From positions 150,429 to 214,428 of the forward strand of contig NZ_JAATOM010000011.1 in assembly GCF_019207085.1 (NCBI RefSeq): a DNA stretch of 64,000 bases. Direction: 5' to 3'. A program made the translations under genes and the position numbers. The notes beneath the pieces are model-generated. The model saw nothing but the letters and a program-made list of their open reading frames with translations. It ran no database searches and was not told where the DNA came from. The stretch is from Variovorax sp. dw_308 (GTDB taxonomy: Bacteria > Pseudomonadota > Gammaproteobacteria > Burkholderiales > Burkholderiaceae_C). Numbering within the stretch: the first letter of the stretch is position 1; each line of letters begins with the position of its first letter. Of this stretch, positions 61,882 to 64,000 are shown piece after piece.

Positions 61882-63402
61882 CTATTCTTCTTCGTGCAAC
61901 ATGCTCAATCCCAGCGCACCGCGCCGACGCAACCACGGGCTGGGGCGATAGCGCGGATCGCCATAGACGGTCTGCAGGTTGAACAGTACTTCGAGGATGT
62001 TGGTCGGGCCGTAGAGGTTGCCCATCGCCAGCGGCCCTTGCGGATAGCCGAGGCCGCGCGTCACGGCCACTTCCAGGTCGGCCGGCGTGCACACGCGCTG
62101 CTGGCACATGTCGGCCGCAATGTTCACGATGGACGCGATCACGCGCTGCGTGACGAAGCCGCCACTGTCGCGAATCACGCTCACTGGCTTGCCGTCACGG
62201 CCAAACAGCGCGTGCGCCGCATTGCGCATGTCGATGCGCGTGGCCGGGTTGGTGGCCAGCACGCGGCGCTTGGTGGCAGCGTCGTCGATCAGCATGTCGA
62301 TACCCACGGTGCGCGTGGCGTCGAGGCGTTCCACGGCAGCCGCCGTCGTCACATCGAAACCGAGCGGCGCCACCAGGATCAGCGCAGCCGGGGAGGGCGT
62401 CGCACCCGACTCGATCTGGCCGCCGAGTTCGTGCACCAGCTTGATCAACTCGGCACGGCGCGAGGCGCGTGGCGAGATCCAGAACGAGGGAAGCGCATCG
62501 ACCACCGGCGCTGGCGGTTCGGCCGCCACCTGCATCGCACCGTCGGCGTAGCGGTAGAAGCCCTCCGATGTCTTGCGGCCGAGCACGTCGGCCGCCACGC
62601 GCTGGGCCGCGATCGCGCTCGGGCGATAGCGAGGCTCCTCGTAGTACTGCCGGTAGATCGACTCCATCACCGGATGCGACACGTCCAGCCCGGTGAGGTC
62701 CATCAATTCGAACGGACCCAGCTTGAAGCCAGCCTGATCGCGGAGGATGCGGTCGATGGTGGCGAAATCGGCCACGCCTTCGCTGACGATGCGCAACGCC
62801 TCGGTGCCATAGGCGCGGCCAGCGTGATTCACGATGAAGCCCGGCGTGTCCTGCGCCTGGACTGCCTTGTGCCCCATCTGCCCGGCGTACCCGGCCAGGC
62901 GCGCACAGACGTCGGTGGACGTCCTGAACCCGGCGACAACTTCGACAACCTTCATCAGCGGAACCGGGTTGAAGAAATGAAAACCGGCGAAGCGCTCGGG
63001 ATGTCGCAATGCCTTGCCAATTGCTGTTACAGAAAGCGACGAGGTGTTGGTCGCCAACACCGTTGAAGGCGCGACGATATCTTCCAGTTCGCGAAACAAC
63101 TGGCGTTTCACTTCAAGGTCTTCGATGATCGCCTCAATCACCAGATCGCAATGCGCCAGCTCCCGGGTCGTTGTGGCGGCATGAACCCTTGCAACGAGTG
63201 CATCGCGCTCAGTCGCTTCGAGCCGGCCCTTGTCGTGCAGTTTTCCCCACTGCTCGGCGAGCGTGCCCAAGGCGCGTTCGGCGGCGCCGGGCATGTTGTC
63301 GACAAGCCATACCTCGCTGCCGGCCTGCGCGGCCATTTGGGCGATTCCCCGCCCCATGGCGCCTGCACCGACAATGGCGACATTGGAAAAATTCACGGTC
63401 AT
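61882..63402 (-). CDS. 3-hydroxyacyl-CoA dehydrogenase (PaaH-like)
   Basis: A 506-aa NAD enzyme that oxidises 3-hydroxyacyl-CoA. The Rossmann motif is VGAGAMGRGI (Gly12-Gly17), followed by NTSSLSVTAIG, HFFNPVPLMKVVEVV and DTPGFIVNHAG. It has two 3HCDH C-terminal domains, the second from about residue 400 (RDSGGFVTQRVIASI), as in PaaH. The ATG at 63402 is 11 bases after an AGGAG. It is the first gene of the operon and would be transcribed from the space before the divergent FimV-like gene. Confidence 0.92.
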   Translation of the reverse strand: MTVNFSNVAIVGAGAMGRGIAQMAAQAGSEVWLVDNMPGAAERALGTLAEQWGKLHDKGRLEATERDALVARVHAATTTRELAHCDLVIEAIIEDLEVKRQLFRELEDIVAPSTVLATNTSSLSVTAIGKALRHPERFAGFHFFNPVPLMKVVEVVAGFRTSTDVCARLAGYAGQMGHKAVQAQDTPGFIVNHAGRAYGTEALRIVSEGVADFATIDRILRDQAGFKLGPFELMDLTGLDVSHPVMESIYRQYYEEPRYRPSAIAAQRVAADVLGRKTSEGFYRYADGAMQVAAEPPAPVVDALPSFWISPRASRRAELIKLVHELGGQIESGATPSPAALILVAPLGFDVTTAAAVERLDATRTVGIDMLIDDAATKRRVLATNPATRIDMRNAAHALFGRDGKPVSVIRDSGGFVTQRVIASIVNIAADMCQQRVCTPADLEVAVTRGLGYPQGPLAMGNLYGPTNILEVLFNLQTVYGDPRYRPSPWLRRRGALGLSMLHEEE

Positions 63403-63487
63403 TTGATAAAAGTCTCCTGCTGAAAGAATTTGGTGTATCACCGTGTCAAAATGTGTTTACTTTAGATTGCAGAGTACCCATCCAATC

Positions 63488-64000
63488 TTGAAACATCGAC
63501 GCACCGCGGCAACCCTGATTCTGTTGGGGCTCGCACTCCCATCGTTCGCCTTGACGATCGGCCGCCCGCAAGGTGCGGCATGGATCGGCAAGCCGCTCGA
63601 TCTGGTGATTCCTCTGACGCTGGGTGACGGCGAAGGAAACTCCTTGTGCATCGAGGGCGAGGTAGTGCAGGGTGATACACGCATTGACGACAAGCGGGTG
63701 ACTTTATCCCTTGAACCGGGTGCATCGGCGGCCGCACCGCGATTGCATGTGCGCACAACCGTTGCAATTGAAGAGCCGGTGGTCAACGTCACGGTGCGCG
63801 CCGGCTGCGATGCGCGGTCGAATCGCACATTCGTCCTGCTGGCGGACGTGCCGATGGAGGCGGCGAGCCTGCCTTCCACGTCGCGATTCGCGGCAACCCC
63901 TTTGCCATCCACCGGTTCGTCGACGGACTCGGGCTTTGGCGAGCGCGGTGGGCGCGGATCGCGCGGCGCGGGCGCCGGCAGCGAATTCGGATCGGGTGCG
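63488..64000 (+). CDS. FimV-like exported protein (3' end outside the window)
   Basis: A partial gene running off the window. From a TTG at 63488 it has a Sec signal peptide (MKHRRTAATLILLGLALPSFA), then a beta-rich N-terminal domain (IGRPQGAAWIGKPLDLVIP, VRAGCDARSNRTFVLLADVP) with one Cys near residue 54 and another near 107. This fits the N-terminal domain of FimV/HubP-type proteins of the Burkholderiales. It then becomes Ser/Gly/Arg-rich. An in-frame TTG at 63467 is another start; no ATG is nearby. FimV proteins act at the cell pole, in type IV pilus function. Confidence 0.65.
   Translation, partial: MKHRRTAATLILLGLALPSFALTIGRPQGAAWIGKPLDLVIPLTLGDGEGNSLCIEGEVVQGDTRIDDKRVTLSLEPGASAAAPRLHVRTTVAIEEPVVNVTVRAGCDARSNRTFVLLADVPMEAASLPSTSRFAATPLPSTGSSTDSGFGERGGRGSRGAGAGSEFGSGA

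Overview
The window is a contiguous piece of a high-GC betaproteobacterial chromosome. Gene content and order point to the Comamonadaceae, and a Variovorax-like member is my best guess. The evidence is the run rpsB-tsf-pyrH-frr-uppS-cdsA-dxr-rseP-bamA-skp-lpxD-fabZ-lpxA-lpxB-rnhB, the carA-carB-greA and rlmE-ftsH-folP-glmM clusters, PHB metabolism genes (a 3-hydroxybutyrate dehydrogenase and phaR), frequent GTG/TTG starts, and a tandem GC-rich intergenic repeat of a kind I associate with this family. The genus is inference. Genes are densely packed and no gene-free stretch exceeds 300 bases. I saw no insertion sequence, prophage or CRISPR array.

Layout. 1-5.3 kb is the most accessory part: a complete E. 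coli-type hipBA toxin-antitoxin module, a PLP aminotransferase, two small proteins, Dps and an LDH2-type dehydrogenase. 5.3-18.5 kb holds serB, mfd, ispD-ispF, an OmpR/EnvZ-type two-component system, two exported proteins, 3-hydroxybutyrate dehydrogenase, an alpha/beta hydrolase and a synthetase-only relA, followed by tRNA-Val(GAC). 18.7-28.8 kb holds a zinc-ribbon hypothetical, phaR, rimO, tRNA-Leu(CAG) head to head with rnr, an SDR, nnrD, a dadA-like FAD enzyme and an amidase.

28.8-44.5 kb is the large envelope and translation cluster on the + strand. It covers ribosome and elongation factors (rpsB, tsf, frr), UMP kinase, isoprenoid and phospholipid synthesis (uppS, cdsA, dxr), the site-2 protease rseP, outer-membrane assembly (bamA, skp), lipid A synthesis (lpxD, fabZ, lpxA, lpxB), rnhB and an rRNA/tRNA methyltransferase. 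Many of these genes overlap or nearly touch, so long polycistronic transcripts are likely. 44.5-57.8 kb holds carA-carB, a Kdo hydroxylase, greA, a DUF4149 membrane protein, a glycosyltransferase-like gene and yhbY (both minus strand), rlmE, ftsH, folP, glmM and a GNAT acetyltransferase.

57.8-63.4 kb is a five-gene minus-strand operon ending at a good intrinsic terminator: 3-hydroxyacyl-CoA dehydrogenase, enoyl-CoA hydratase, a Crp/Fnr regulator, an ACAD10/11-type (LvaA-like) phosphotransferase and an acyl-CoA dehydrogenase. This is the best candidate for a lesser-known pathway, a bacterial unfused counterpart of the 4-hydroxyacyl kinase/dehydrogenase route joined to beta-oxidation and its own regulator. 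The window ends inside a FimV-like exported protein.

Most of the window is well-known housekeeping. The observations most worth following are the operon just described, the 84-bp tandem repeat that sits directly against the uppS start codon with no visible ribosome binding site, the structured leaders of rpsB and carA, the hipBA promoter/operator region, and several inverted repeats in divergent intergenic spaces. No search or folding program was run; every comparison is from recognised motifs.
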